A DNA stretch of 64,000 nucleotides from Pseudomonas californiensis (GCF_021147775.1 NZ_JAGTPK010000003.1:124001-188000); one strand, 5' to 3'; counted from the stretch's first letter, positions 17,587 to 27,099 are shown. Numbers and translations: made by a program. Notes: generated by a model not told the origin, from the letters alone.

Positions 17587-17994
17587 ATGAAAATCAAAGC
17601 CGTTCTGACCCAGACCGAAGTCAGCCTGATGCTCGCCGCCGCTCGCGATGAGGCCCACGCCAACGGCTGGGCGGTTGCCATTGCTATCGTCGACGACGGT
17701 GGTCACTTGCTGGCCTTCGAACGTCTGGACGATGCGTCACCGATCAGCAGCTATATCTCGATTGAAAAAGCGCGCACCTCGGCGCTGGGCAAGCGTGAAT
17801 CCAAGGGTTACGAAGAAATGGTCAACGGCGGTCGCACCGCATTCCTCAGCGCCCCACTGCTGACGTCTCTTGAAGGGGGCGTACCCGTCATTGTTGACGG
17901 TCAAGTGATCGGCGCGGTGGGTGTATCCGGCGTCAAGGCCGATCAGGACGCTCAAGTGGCCAAGGCCGGTATTGCTGCGCTGAATGCCGACTGA
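17587..17994 (+). CDS. glcG: GlcG, HbpS/GlcG-type heme-binding-fold protein
   Basis: A 135-residue protein of the GlcG/HbpS family (DUF336). IVDDGGHLLAFERLDDASPI, the YEEMVNGGRTAF stretch and the ending GVPVIVDGQVIGAVGVSG are diagnostic. The frame opens at 17575, but the ATG at 17587 has GGAG seven bases upstream. It keeps the E. coli glc operon position between glcF and the malate synthase gene. Its role in glycolate use is not well established; family members bind heme or small ligands. Confidence 0.92.
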   Translation: MKIKAVLTQTEVSLMLAAARDEAHANGWAVAIAIVDDGGHLLAFERLDDASPISSYISIEKARTSALGKRESKGYEEMVNGGRTAFLSAPLLTSLEGGVPVIVDGQVIGAVGVSGVKADQDAQVAKAGIAALNAD

Positions 17995-18039
17995 TCCCTC
18001 AGTGTCACAGCCTTAAAGAACTCACAGGAGCCGCTTTTC

Positions 18040-20217
18040 ATGACCGATTTCGTCAAATGTCACCGTCTCAAGGTCGCCGTCAACCTGCAGCGTTTTGTCG
18101 AGGATGAAGTCCTGCCGGGCACAGACCTGGACCCGGAAAGCTTCTGGGAAGGCTTCGATGCACTGGTGCACGAACTAGGCCCACGCAACCGCGACCTGCT
18201 GGCCGAGCGGGAGCGCCTGCAACACGAACTGGACAAATGGCACAAGGCGCATCCAGGCCCAATCAAGGATATGCCTGCGTATCGCGATTTCCTGCACTCG
18301 ATAGGCTATCTGCAACCCGTGCCGGATCATGTCAGCGCCACCACTGCCAACGTTGACCTGGAAATCAGCGAACAGGCCGGGCCGCAACTGGTCGTGCCCG
18401 CGATCAACGCGCGATATGCGCTCAATGCTGCCAACGCGCGCTGGGGCTCGTTGTACGACGCGCTGTATGGAACAGACGCAATATCAAGCTCTAACGGCGC
18501 AGAGATCAGCGCTGGCTACAACCCGTTGCGCGGCGCCAAAGTGATCGCCTTTGCACGCGAACTGCTGGACAGCAGCGCGCCGCTCGCCAAGGGCAGCCAT
18601 GTCAATGCCCGCAGCTATCGCATCGAAGACGGCCAGTTGCACATCGCGCTGGCCGACGGCACCCACACCGGCCTTCAGCAGCCGGAAAAGTACATCGGCT
18701 TCCAGGGCGAGCCTGGTCAGCCGGACGCAATCCTGCTCAAGCACAACGGGCTGCACATCGAGATCCAGATCGACCCGAAACACCCGGTCGGTAGCACCGA
18801 CGCCGCCGGCATCAAGGACCTGTTGATCGAATCAGCGCTCTCAACCATCGTCGACTGCGAAGACTCGGTGGCGGCCGTGGACGCCGATGACAAGGTAGCG
18901 GTGTATCGCAACTGGCTCGGCCTGATGAAGGGCGACCTGACCGAAACGCTGGACAAGGGCGGCAAGGCGATCACCCGTCGCCTCAATCCTGACCGCACGT
19001 ACAAGGCTGCAAGTGGCGGCGAGCTGACACTGCGCGGGCGTTCGCTGCTGCTCATCCGCAACGTCGGCCATCTGATGACCAACCCGGCGATCGTCGACAA
19101 GGACGACCACGAAATACCCGAAGGAATACTCGACGGTGTGCTCACCAGCCTGATCGCCCTGCACGACCGTAAACGCCGTGGCAATTCACGCGCGGGCAAT
19201 GTGTACATCGTCAAACCCAAGATGCACGGCCCCGACGAAGTCGCCTTTGCCGATCAGTTGTTCGGCCGCATCGAGGACCTGCTCAAGCTGCCAAGGCACA
19301 CCCTGAAAATGGGCATCATGGATGAGGAGCGTCGCACCAGCGTCAACCTCATGGCCTGCATCAACGCCGCTTCTGCGCGGGTCGCGTTTATCAACACCGG
19401 TTTTCTGGATCGCACCGGCGACGAGATTCACAGCGCCATGCAGGCCGGGCCGGTGTTACGCAAGGGCGACATGAAAAACGCGCCGTGGATCAAAGCCTAC
19501 GAACGCAGCAACGTGCTGGTCGGCCTGGCCTGCGGCTTGCGCGGGCGGGCGCAGATTGGCAAGGGCATGTGGGCCATGCCGGACCGCATGGCCGATATGC
19601 TCGAGCAGAAAATCACTCATCCACAATCCGGCGCGACAACCGCCTGGGTACCCTCGCCCACCGCCGCTACGCTGCACGCACTGCATTACCATCGGGTCGA
19701 TGTACAGGCCGTGCAGGAGAAACTGCAACAGGAAAAGCTGTCCGACGTCAGCGAGCAGTTGCTCAACGATCTCTTGACCATCCCGGTGGTCAGCGAACCG
19801 CAGTGGACCCTGGAGCAGATTCGCGAAGAGCTCGAAAACAACTCACAAGGCCTGCTCGGCTACGTGGTGCGCTGGGTCGAACAAGGTGTGGGGTGTTCCA
19901 AGGTTCCGGACATTCACGACGTCGGTTTGATGGAAGACCGGGCGACACTGCGTATTTCCAGCCAGCACATGGCCAACTGGTTGCAACATCGGGTGGTCGA
20001 CAGGGAGTACGTCAGCAGCGTGCTGGAGCGCATGGCCAAGGTGGTGGACAAGCAGAACGCCGGTGACGCCCACTATCGGCCCATGGCCAGGGACTTCAAA
20101 CACTCTGTGGCGTTTCAGGCGGCGTGTGCGCTGGTGTTCAAGGGCTGCGAGCAACCGGCAGGCTATACCGAACCCTTGCTGCATGAGTTTCGCCTGACGT
20201 TCAAGGACAAACAGTAA
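18040..20217 (+). CDS. glcB: Malate synthase G
   Basis: A 725-residue single-chain enzyme condensing glyoxylate with acetyl-CoA to malate, using the glyoxylate made by GlcDEF. Length is typical of the G isoform. Visible blocks include the start [58 protein letters not shown] and [20 protein letters not shown] with the nearby MDEERRTS. It is the last gene of the glc operon, 45 bases after glcG with an AGGAG ribosome site (CACAGGAG). Confidence 0.97.
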   Translation: MTDFVKCHRLKVAVNLQRFVEDEVLPGTDLDPESFWEGFDALVHELGPRNRDLLAERERLQHELDKWHKAHPGPIKDMPAYRDFLHSIGYLQPVPDHVSATTANVDLEISEQAGPQLVVPAINARYALNAANARWGSLYDALYGTDAISSSNGAEISAGYNPLRGAKVIAFARELLDSSAPLAKGSHVNARSYRIEDGQLHIALADGTHTGLQQPEKYIGFQGEPGQPDAILLKHNGLHIEIQIDPKHPVGSTDAAGIKDLLIESALSTIVDCEDSVAAVDADDKVAVYRNWLGLMKGDLTETLDKGGKAITRRLNPDRTYKAASGGELTLRGRSLLLIRNVGHLMTNPAIVDKDDHEIPEGILDGVLTSLIALHDRKRRGNSRAGNVYIVKPKMHGPDEVAFADQLFGRIEDLLKLPRHTLKMGIMDEERRTSVNLMACINAASARVAFINTGFLDRTGDEIHSAMQAGPVLRKGDMKNAPWIKAYERSNVLVGLACGLRGRAQIGKGMWAMPDRMADMLEQKITHPQSGATTAWVPSPTAATLHALHYHRVDVQAVQEKLQQEKLSDVSEQLLNDLLTIPVVSEPQWTLEQIREELENNSQGLLGYVVRWVEQGVGCSKVPDIHDVGLMEDRATLRISSQHMANWLQHRVVDREYVSSVLERMAKVVDKQNAGDAHYRPMARDFKHSVAFQAACALVFKGCEQPAGYTEPLLHEFRLTFKDKQ

Positions 20218-20263
20218 CCGGCACCCAACAAGCCTTTTGTTCAGCGCGCGGAAGAAAGCAGGC

Positions 20264-20298
20264 ATCAACGGCAATTCGTCATGCGGGACGCCGTTGAT
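20264..20298 (+). terminator. Possible terminator of the glc operon
   Basis: ATCAACGGC and GCCGTTGAT form a 9-pair stem with a 17-base loop, 46 bases after glcB. There is no T run. Confidence 0.3.
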
Positions 20299-20350
20299 TG
20301 CCAGGCTTCAGAGAACATGCGAGAGGAGCGTCCGAACCGGACGAAAGAAC

Positions 20351-21322
20351 TTACAACTGATAGATCGACACCCAACTCATGTCCGAATGAGTGGTGTACA
20401 GACGCGTACCCGCCTTGCTCAGCACCGACCCGCCTACCGACGGAAAATAGGCAATGCAGCTTACCGTACCCTTGACCGTATCGACCCGGTACACATCGAA
20501 GTTGCAGGTGTAGACGACGTAGACATAGCGATCATCCGGGGTGATGCCAATGATCTTGACCGGATATCCCTGACAACCGATTTTTTCACGGTAATACATT
20601 CTGCCGCTGGTCCCGTCAGCGATGTACACCTCATCGATCCCGCCCACGTAAAGCCGCAAGCCGTCACTGCTGATCGCCATCGAACGAGGGTCGGCAAAAC
20701 CCGGAATGTCGTCCTGCCCATAGCCGACCGGGTCGATCACAGACACCGCACTGAGCGCAATACCGTCCGCCAGTACCGATGCAAAGATCCGGTCACTTTG
20801 CGGGCTGACGGCCAGCGCGAGCGAGGCTTTGGACAAGGCGCCAAGATCAAAATCGTTTTCGACCTGATAGTCATCGGTCCTGATCACCCGGATCAACCCA
20901 CCCGGCATGTCCTGAAACGACAGGCAGATGAAGCAGCCATCCGGGCTGCAGACGATCCTGTTTACCTTGGCGGACGCGAGAGTCCGGATCACGGTAAGGT
21001 TTTCGGTATCGATCACATAACACTTCTTGCTGCCCACCGAGTACAGGCGCTTCCCGTCCGGGCTGAGCGTGATATCCCCCGCGCCCGCGCCTTTGATGGA
21101 GCGCACGTAAAAAGGCTCGACGAGGCTGAACACACTGATTTCGTTGCCGGTTTCATGCGCCACGTAGAGGGTTTTCTCGTCCGTGCTTACTTCGATTTCC
21201 CGAGGAACGAAATCAAGCGGAATGATGCTTGTCAGCCAGGCGATATCCAGCGGGACCTCCATACCAATCGCATCTGCCATCTGACTCTGAGCTCTGACGT
21301 ACTGGGGTGCTTTTTTGTGCAT
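20351..21322 (-). CDS. YncE-like beta-propeller protein
   Basis: About 323 residues of repeated blades with the SPDGKRLY-type pattern: REIEVSTDEKTLYVAHETGN, GDITLSPDGKRLYSVGSKKC, RSMAISSDGLRLYVGGIDEV, GITPDDRYVYVVYTC. This is the seven-bladed propeller layout of YncE/40-residue YVTN-type proteins. The frame extends to a TTG at 21433 without a ribosome site; the ATG at 21322 has GGTGAG nearby and I use it. No clear signal peptide follows that start, so the location is uncertain. It stands alone between glcB and gntR. Function unknown. Confidence 0.7.
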   Translation of the reverse strand: MHKKAPQYVRAQSQMADAIGMEVPLDIAWLTSIIPLDFVPREIEVSTDEKTLYVAHETGNEISVFSLVEPFYVRSIKGAGAGDITLSPDGKRLYSVGSKKCYVIDTENLTVIRTLASAKVNRIVCSPDGCFICLSFQDMPGGLIRVIRTDDYQVENDFDLGALSKASLALAVSPQSDRIFASVLADGIALSAVSVIDPVGYGQDDIPGFADPRSMAISSDGLRLYVGGIDEVYIADGTSGRMYYREKIGCQGYPVKIIGITPDDRYVYVVYTCNFDVYRVDTVKGTVSCIAYFPSVGGSVLSKAGTRLYTTHSDMSWVSIYQL

Positions 21323-21620
21323 GTCACTCACCAATGAATAGGTCTGCAAGACCGCCACGGTGGGGCACAGATAACAAGATGCAACCCCACCCACGAACGA
21401 TGCGACCAAGGCTCTTATGCCGCTCGGATCCAAAAACGTGATCCCATTGAATACTCGACGACACCGCTTGGGTACTGTCAGAAATGACAGTCAGAACCCC
21501 GCAGGACCCGCTGGAAGAGGACATGAAAACACGCAGATGCAGACCCGTCACGGCCTGCGGATGAGCAGGCCGGACCTGATCGTGAGTGGCAACCACTGGT
21601 CAGCGTGATGAAAGCGGCTT

Positions 21621-22637
21621 TCAGGAGCTTTCCCGCACCACGAGCTCGAAACCCAGATCCACTTGCGGATGCTGAGTGAGGCCATCCAGCAGCCCAAGCA
21701 GCAGTTGCGCCGCGCGCTGGCCAACCTCCTGCCGCGGAGTGCGGATGGAGGTCAGGCGCGGCACCATGTGAGCCGAGCCTGGCAGGTCATTGAAACCCAT
21801 CAGCGATACCCGCTCCGGAATGCTGACACCCAAACGGAGTGCTTCAAGGGCAGCGCCCTGAGCCAGGTCGTCGTTGCAGAAAAACACCCCGTCGACATCC
21901 GGATGCTCGCGCAGTAAACGGGCAAACAGTTCGCTGCCCAGGCCAATCGACGACGGCAACGGCGACATGACCTGCAACTGCGGATCGAACAGATCGGCTT
22001 CTTCCAGAACCCGGCGAAACCCCGCTCCTCGCTGCAGTACGCGCGGATCGAGTTGAGCAGCCATGTACGCCAGACGCTTGCGACCGCGGCCCAACAGGTG
22101 CGTCGCCGCCGCTGCGCCTGCCTGCTCCTGGGAGAACCCGACACAATAGGCGCCGCGCCGGGTGTCGAGCTCCATCATGTGCACGCAGGGCAAGCCGCTG
22201 GCTTCCAGCAATTGCAACGACGCCGCAGTATGGTCAAACCCGGTCAGCAGGATGCCCCGCGGACGATTGACCAGGTGGTTGCGCAGTAACTTTTCTTCTT
22301 CGTCGGGGGAGTAGTGGTAGTTGCCGATCACCACGTCGAGCCCCCGGACGCGTAACACATCCTGAATCGCTTCCAGGGTTTCGATGAACAACTGGTTCGA
22401 CAACGAAGGCACCAGCACCACGACGGTCTGGCTGCATGACGACGCCAACGCCCGAGCAGCCGCGTTGGCGACATAGCCAAGGCTCTGGGCCGCCGCTCGA
22501 ACCTTTTCCACCAGCTCTGGCGAGACGGTGCTGATACCACGCAGCGCACGTGAGGCAGTAATCGGCGAAACAGCAGCAAGACGTGCAACTTCGTTAAGGG
22601 TCGGACGGCCGGTAGAGCGGGAACCAATGCGCATCAT
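21621..22637 (-). CDS. gntR: LacI-family gluconate repressor GntR
   Basis: A 338-residue LacI-type repressor. The N-terminal HTH (TLNEVARLAAVSPITASRAL) and hinge (LGYVANAAARALAS) are typical, followed by the periplasmic-binding-like domain (SQTVVVLVPSLSNQLFIETL; DGVFFCNDDLAQGAALEAL). It is divergent from gntK-gntP. AGCGCT-centred sites lie upstream of gntR, upstream of gntK and between gntK and gntP, which supports local control. An ATG at 22634 is an equally possible start. Inducer inferred to be gluconate or 6-phosphogluconate. Confidence 0.9.
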   Translation of the reverse strand: MMRIGSRSTGRPTLNEVARLAAVSPITASRALRGISTVSPELVEKVRAAAQSLGYVANAAARALASSCSQTVVVLVPSLSNQLFIETLEAIQDVLRVRGLDVVIGNYHYSPDEEEKLLRNHLVNRPRGILLTGFDHTAASLQLLEASGLPCVHMMELDTRRGAYCVGFSQEQAGAAAATHLLGRGRKRLAYMAAQLDPRVLQRGAGFRRVLEEADLFDPQLQVMSPLPSSIGLGSELFARLLREHPDVDGVFFCNDDLAQGAALEALRLGVSIPERVSLMGFNDLPGSAHMVPRLTSIRTPRQEVGQRAAQLLLGLLDGLTQHPQVDLGFELVVRESS

Positions 22638-22684
22638 GCGTTGCCAACTAACATAGGGGTTGCCAAATGTGTCGAATGACCAAT

Positions 22685-22700
22685 AAGGTAGCGCTGTCTC
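22685..22700. promoter_or_regulatory. GntR-type operator 1
   Basis: AAGGT-AGCGCT-GTCTC, centred about 55 bases upstream of gntR. It shares AGCGCTGTCT with the other copies; the left arm is imperfect. Confidence 0.55.
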
Positions 22701-22848
22701 ACGGACCGTGACAATGCTTTATCGCGGGTTTCACATTCGCACCCATTGCCAGGTTGCTACGGAGAACAGCCTCCGATGTTAAGTGTTGAACTCAAAACAA
22801 CGACAAGAACTGGAACAGCCCAGGCTGAGCTTTATGTCCACCGGACGA

Positions 22849-22862
22849 AGACAGCGCTGTCT
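22849..22862. promoter_or_regulatory. GntR-type operator 2 at gntK
   Basis: AGACAGC-GCTGTCT is a perfect 14-bp dyad with a central CG as in LacI-family operators. It lies 18 bases before the gntK GTG start, overlapping the expected promoter or leader. Confidence 0.65.
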
Positions 22863-22880
22863 CCAGATGAGGTGCCTACT

Positions 22881-23408
22881 GTGACAACTGCGAATCCTGC
22901 TATTTCTGCCATCGTGGTAATGGGTGTTTCCGGCTGCGGCAAAAGTGCAATCGGTGCCCAGATCGCGCTCAATACTGGCGGACGCCTGATAGAAGGTGAC
23001 GCGTTTCACCCTCAGGCGAACATCGACAAGATGAGCGCCGGAAACCCACTCGACGACAACGACCGTGCCGGTTGGCTGACCCGTCTGGGTGAAGAACTGG
23101 CCGCGGCACTGGCCCGAGGCGAGCGGCCCATCCTGACCTGCTCTGCCCTGAAGCTCATCTACCGACAGCGTCTGCGTGACGCTGTACCGGGCCTGGGCTT
23201 TGTCTTTCTGGAGCTGACCAAGGAAGTGGCGGTGGATCGCTGCTCACATCGGCCTGGGCATTTCATGCCTGCCAGCCTGGTGGACAGCCAATTCGCAACG
23301 CTTGAATCGCCTGAAGGCGAACCGTTGACCCTGGTGGTCGATGCTACCCAGTCCATCGAGGAAATCGGCCTGCAAGCCTCGCAATGGTGGGAAGACTCCA
23401 AAGCCTGA
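22881..23408 (+). CDS. gntK: Gluconokinase
   Basis: A 175-residue kinase that makes 6-phosphogluconate from gluconate. The Walker A motif MGVSGCGKSAIG lies near the N-terminus; EGDAFHPQANIDKMSAGNPL and the LDDNDRAGWL stretch are diagnostic of GntK. The frame is open from 22746, but the GTG at 22881 (VTTANPAISAIVVMG) has GAGG eight bases upstream and gives the normal length. The upstream start would place the operator inside the gene. It is followed by gntP. Confidence 0.93.
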   Translation: MTTANPAISAIVVMGVSGCGKSAIGAQIALNTGGRLIEGDAFHPQANIDKMSAGNPLDDNDRAGWLTRLGEELAAALARGERPILTCSALKLIYRQRLRDAVPGLGFVFLELTKEVAVDRCSHRPGHFMPASLVDSQFATLESPEGEPLTLVVDATQSIEEIGLQASQWWEDSKA

Positions 23409-23426
23409 TCCGTTAAAGGCGTGACC

Positions 23427-23450
23427 GCCAAAGACAGCGCTGTCTTTGGC
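23427..23450. promoter_or_regulatory. GntR-type operator 3 between gntK and gntP
   Basis: A perfect 24-bp palindrome, left arm GCCAAAGACAGC, right arm its exact complement. It sits inside a longer imperfect inverted repeat (23419-23458). It has no loop and no T tract, so it reads better as an operator than as a terminator. A further half-site, GGACAGCGCT, lies at 23471-23480. Confidence 0.65.
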
Positions 23451-23519
23451 AATCACGCACGAGAAAAGAAGGACAGCGCTCGCAGTAGCGGCTGAAAAAT
23501 AATAACCGGAGAGACACCC

Positions 23520-24872
23520 ATGTTCGGTATGACCCATGAGACGTTTTTGCTCGTCGACGCCCTGGTGACCATCATCGGCCTTGTGCTGCTGATCACCCAG
23601 TTCAAAGTTCACCCTTTTGTAGCGCTGACTCTGGCCGCAGGCTTTCTCGGTCTGACGTCCGGGATGCCCGTTGAAAAGGTCATGAAATCCTTCCAGGACG
23701 GCTTCGGCGGCGTACTGGGCTTTGTCGGCATCATCCTTGGTCTGGGCACCATGCTCGGCAAACTGATGGCAGACTCGGGTGGCGCTGATCAGATCGCACA
23801 AACCCTGATTCGCGCGTTCGGCAAGCAGAAAGTGCACTGGGCGATGATGTTCGCCGCGTTCCTGGTGGGCATTCCGCTGTTCTTCGAGATCGGCTTCGTG
23901 CTGCTCATCCCGCTGGTGTTCATCGTTGCCCGTCGCACCGGTGTTTCCATCGTCAAGATCGGTATCCCACTGCTCGCCGGCCTGTCTGCGGTTCATGGTC
24001 TGGTTCCGCCACATCCGGGTCCGTTGCTGGCCATCGGTATTTTTGGCGCAGACATCGGCAAGACCATTTTCTATGGCCTGATCATCGCTCTGCCTACCGC
24101 GATCATTGCCGGTCCGATCTATGGCAAATGGATCTCCAAGTACATCCCGGGCACTCCTTCCCAGGAATTGATGGACCAGATCGCCAAGGAGTCCAGCTCC
24201 GAGAACCTGCCGGGCTTTGGCATCACGCTGGTGACTATCCTGCTGCCTGTGTTCCTGATGTTGCTCAAGACATTCGCTGACGTGGTACTGCCAGACACCA
24301 ACGTGTTCCGCATCTGGATGGACCTGATCGGTCACCCGATCACTGCCCTGCTCGCGGCCCTGTTGCTGGCGTTCTACACCTTCGGTGCGGCACGTGGCTT
24401 TGATCGCGCAAAAATCATGAAATTGCTGGACCAGAGTCTCGCGCCAGTCGCGGCCATCGTGCTGATCGTGGGCGCAGGTGGCGGCTTCAAGCAAATGCTG
24501 GTGGCCAGCGGTGTGGGCGATGTAATCGGTCATATGGCAGTGCAAGCGCAGATCAACCCGATCATGCTGGCCTGGCTGGTAGCAGCGGTGATCCGCGTGG
24601 CGACAGGTTCAGCGACCGTCGCCACCATCACCGGCGCAGGTATCGTGGCTCCGGTGGTTGGCCTGATCCCGGGCGTGAATCGCGAGCTGCTGGTACTGGC
24701 GACCGGTGCAGGCTCTTTGATTCTGTCTCACGTGAACGACGCTGGTTTCTGGCTGGTGAAGCAGTACTTCAACATGACGGTCGCTGAAACCTTCAAGACC
24801 TGGACCGTCATGGAAACCATTCTGTCGGTCGTTGGCCTGATCTTTATCATGTTGCTGTCGATGGCGCTCTGA
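23520..24872 (+). CDS. gntP: Gluconate permease of the GntP family
   Basis: A 450-residue inner-membrane gluconate:proton symporter with about 12 hydrophobic segments. Family blocks include FVALTLAAGFLGLTSGMPVE, VHGLVPPHPGPLLAIGIFGA and RVATGSATVATITGAGIVAP. CGGAGAG lies seven bases before the ATG. It is 111 bases downstream of gntK; the palindrome between them suggests separate or additional control by GntR. A strong terminator follows. In some annotations the same gene is called gntT. Confidence 0.93.
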   Translation: MFGMTHETFLLVDALVTIIGLVLLITQFKVHPFVALTLAAGFLGLTSGMPVEKVMKSFQDGFGGVLGFVGIILGLGTMLGKLMADSGGADQIAQTLIRAFGKQKVHWAMMFAAFLVGIPLFFEIGFVLLIPLVFIVARRTGVSIVKIGIPLLAGLSAVHGLVPPHPGPLLAIGIFGADIGKTIFYGLIIALPTAIIAGPIYGKWISKYIPGTPSQELMDQIAKESSSENLPGFGITLVTILLPVFLMLLKTFADVVLPDTNVFRIWMDLIGHPITALLAALLLAFYTFGAARGFDRAKIMKLLDQSLAPVAAIVLIVGAGGGFKQMLVASGVGDVIGHMAVQAQINPIMLAWLVAAVIRVATGSATVATITGAGIVAPVVGLIPGVNRELLVLATGAGSLILSHVNDAGFWLVKQYFNMTVAETFKTWTVMETILSVVGLIFIMLLSMAL

Positions 24873-24888
24873 CGTATTGACTGTTGAT

Positions 24889-24918
24889 ACCTGTGCGGGT
24901 CCATTGGCCCGCACAGGT
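24889..24918 (+). terminator. Terminator after gntP
   Basis: ACCTGTGCGGG and CCCGCACAGGT form a perfect 11-pair stem with an 8-base loop, followed by TTTAT. It ends the gnt unit. Confidence 0.8.
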
Positions 24919-25425
24919 TTATCCCGCTTCATCCGCCGCGTTTAAATCCCCCTCCCCCGCACCCCGCCCACTGACGCTTCAAACGCAATACACACGTCCC
25001 CGCCGCCGCGCTTCAAAGCTCCATGCGCGCAATTTCCTACGTCATGTAACGCACTTTCAATTGAATTTTCAGAAAGCAGAGGCAAGGTCTCGAAGTCATG
25101 CCTACGCTTACAAACACCTTGAGGACGGACAGGTCGGCGTTCTCTATCACGTCGATAGCGAAACAGGTATTTGCCTTTGATTACGTTACTTTTAAGCTGC
25201 ACCAGTAAATACGGGTATTTTCACGTCAAAACGGGCAGAATTGGCGCACTCGTCGTATCGCTGATGCAAATCTCGATGACAAGAAAATGAACCGAGGGAA
25301 TTAAATTCACCACCGCAACGTCTCATGACGGATGTAATTGGATGCACTCGGCAACAATCACCACGCAAAGGCAAACGCCAGCCTCTTGAGAGAGGCGTTT
25401 TCAAGAGGCCATCAAGGAAAAGATT
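24919..25425. other. Non-coding stretch upstream of csrA
   Basis: About 500 bases without a credible gene. The right end forms the csrA leader: GCCTCT-TGAG-AGAGGC (25381-25396) can form one hairpin, while GCCTCTTG (25381-25388) can instead pair with CAAGAGGC (25402-25409). The rest shows nothing I can name. Confidence 0.4.
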
Positions 25426-25614
25426 ATGTTGATACTCACTCGCAAAGTCGGCGAAAGCATAAACATCGGTGACGAGATCACCGTGACAATTCTTGGCGTT
25501 CAAGGGCTGCAGGTTCGTTTGGGCATCAATGCACCGAAAAACGTCTCTGTACATCGTGAAGAAATCTACAAACGCATCCAGGCAGAGCTGGCTCCGAACC
25601 AGGACCCACAATAA
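25426..25614 (+). CDS. csrA: CsrA/RsmA-family post-transcriptional regulator (RsmE-like)
   Basis: A 62-residue RNA-binding homodimer subunit that acts on GGA motifs in mRNA leaders. [20 protein letters not shown] and [17 protein letters not shown] are diagnostic; the RNA-contacting Arg of VHREEI (residue 44) is kept. The [13 protein letters not shown] variant resembles RsmE of P. fluorescens rather than RsmA, as I recall those sequences. Pseudomonads carry several csrA copies. CAAGGA lies in the ribosome site, so self-repression is plausible. It is a single gene with its own terminator. Confidence 0.95.
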   Translation: MLILTRKVGESINIGDEITVTILGVQGLQVRLGINAPKNVSVHREEIYKRIQAELAPNQDPQ

Positions 25615-25673
25615 CACCGACACAACGTCCCTTATTCAATGCTGATCTGCCGCCGTTCCGGCGGATCGGTCGT

Positions 25674-25699
25674 ACGGCGCCTCCATGGCGCCGTTTTTT
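25674..25699 (+). terminator. Intrinsic terminator of csrA
   Basis: ACGGCGCC-TCCAT-GGCGCCGT followed by a T run: an 8-pair GC-rich stem, 60 bases after the csrA stop. Confidence 0.9.
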
Positions 25700-25915
25700 A
25701 TGCGCGTCCATTCCCGCCCTCTCCCCCCTCCCCATCGGTTGACATGAGCCATTTGTCATTCTTTCGGAACGTCCCCAAAAAACCAGACGTCCACCAAGAG
25801 GTTACTGTCGGTTAACGCGCCCTGTGCGTACCGGCAACCTTTTCCGATGCCAGCCCGTAGTAAGCAGTGAGCCGAGCATTTTTCTACTTGGTGAAAGACA
25901 AAATGGTGAACACAG
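25700..25915. other. Intergenic region upstream of the stress-envelope operon
   Basis: Together with the csrA tail this makes about 300 gene-free bases. TTGACA occurs at 25739-25744 without a matching -10 at proper spacing. No other feature is seen. Confidence 0.3.
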
Positions 25916-26668
25916 ATGGCAATCACCCACGAAGCATCCATGAGCGGTAGTACCCACACCAACGGCCAGCCGGGCCGGGATCCTTATCAGGGGTCAACGG
26001 ACCGCACCAGCGCGTCATCCGAAAATGTCGGACAGCACGAAGCCGCGCAGTTTGAGCAGTACCGTGAAGGCGCAGCGCAGACCATCGAGGACCTTGCACA
26101 GAACGCCCAGTCAGCGGCAGAGCAAATCGACAGCAACGATACGCTTGGCGTATCGCATTACGTGAATGACATCGCACAAAGCATGACCACACTGGCGGAA
26201 AACCTGCGCAACAAGAACGCTGAACAACTGTTGCAGGACGCAGGCCGACTGGCCAAGGAAAATCCTGTGTTGTTCATCAGCGCAAGCGTGGCGATTGGCC
26301 TTGGGTTGTCGCGTCTTCTGAAAGCATCCGGTACTTCAGCAAGCACCTCAGGGGCTGAGGATTCGCGCGCTGCCAGCCCGACCATGTCCGCTTCAGGTAC
26401 TCACGGCTCGAACACCTCACCGTCATCGACCGCCAAGAATCAGGACCTGTCGGCCACTGACTCGTCTCAGCCTGCTGATCCAATCAGCCCTGCGGCGCTG
26501 GGCGCCGAGGAATTGGCAGCGACGCACGCACACGAAGAAACGCTCTCGCACAGTACGCGGTCTGGGCAACGACTGCCGGATACCCCGAACGGTTTCACCG
26601 ATGACATAGGCGGCGATCTGACCCGGGACGGTCTGCCAAGATCAGGCCTACCAAAAGGAGACGTGTAA
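25916..26668 (+). CDS. Membrane-anchored hypothetical protein, first gene of a holin-like/DUF3618 operon
   Basis: A 250-residue protein. The N-terminal 120 residues are polar and helical with possible coiled-coil character (EQYREGAAQTIEDLAQNAQS). One hydrophobic segment follows (NPVLFISASVAIGLGLSRLL, about residues 116-135), as in YqjD/ElaB-type membrane-tethered proteins. The C-terminal 110 residues are low-complexity Ser/Thr/Asp-rich. An ATG at 25940 (MSGSTHTNGQ) is a possible alternative start; neither has a strong ribosome site. Its TAA overlaps the next ATG by one base. Probably stress-induced by analogy with related operons. Confidence 0.75.
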   Translation: MAITHEASMSGSTHTNGQPGRDPYQGSTDRTSASSENVGQHEAAQFEQYREGAAQTIEDLAQNAQSAAEQIDSNDTLGVSHYVNDIAQSMTTLAENLRNKNAEQLLQDAGRLAKENPVLFISASVAIGLGLSRLLKASGTSASTSGAEDSRAASPTMSASGTHGSNTSPSSTAKNQDLSATDSSQPADPISPAALGAEELAATHAHEETLSHSTRSGQRLPDTPNGFTDDIGGDLTRDGLPRSGLPKGDV

Positions 26669-27099
26669 TGGCTATCTCACCCAATACGCCCCCTGGCACT
26701 CAATCCAATCCTTCAAACGACAATGATACGTCCGTAGTCAGCCTGATCAGGCAACTTGCGCATGAAGTGCCCGCATTGATGACCAAGGAAATCGCCTTGG
26801 TCAAGGCCGAACTCCGCGAGTCGATTCAGGCGACCCGACAAGGCGTGATGTCCATTGGCCTTGGCGCCATCGTCATGCTCGGCGGGCTGGTCATGGTCCT
26901 GTTGGCAGCTGTGTACGCCCTGAGTCAGGTGCTGGCACCGTGGCTTGCGGCTCTGCTGGTCGGCGTTGCGGCTCTGGTCATCGGTTTTTTCATGGTCCAG
27001 GCGGGCAAGAAAAGACTCGAACCGACCAACCTTGTGCCTGAACGTACTGCCAGCACCCTGCACAAAGACAAGGAAGCTCTTCAGAGGAAAGTCTCATGA
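26668..27099 (+). CDS. Phage-holin-family (YqjE-like) membrane protein
   Basis: A 143-residue protein of the putative actinobacterial holin-X/YqjE group. The amphipathic N-terminal part SLIRQLAHEVPALMTKEIAL precedes two transmembrane helices (about 68-90 and 96-115) separated by a short turn, then a charged tail. Despite the family name this is a chromosomal envelope protein, not a phage lysis gene. It overlaps the gene before by one base and the gene after by four (ATGA), so the three are translationally coupled. Confidence 0.85.
   Translation: MAISPNTPPGTQSNPSNDNDTSVVSLIRQLAHEVPALMTKEIALVKAELRESIQATRQGVMSIGLGAIVMLGGLVMVLLAAVYALSQVLAPWLAALLVGVAALVIGFFMVQAGKKRLEPTNLVPERTASTLHKDKEALQRKVS

Noticed and set aside
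26668..27099. Prophage remnant suggested by the holin family name
   Set aside because: No other phage genes are nearby; this family is common in chromosomal envelope operons.
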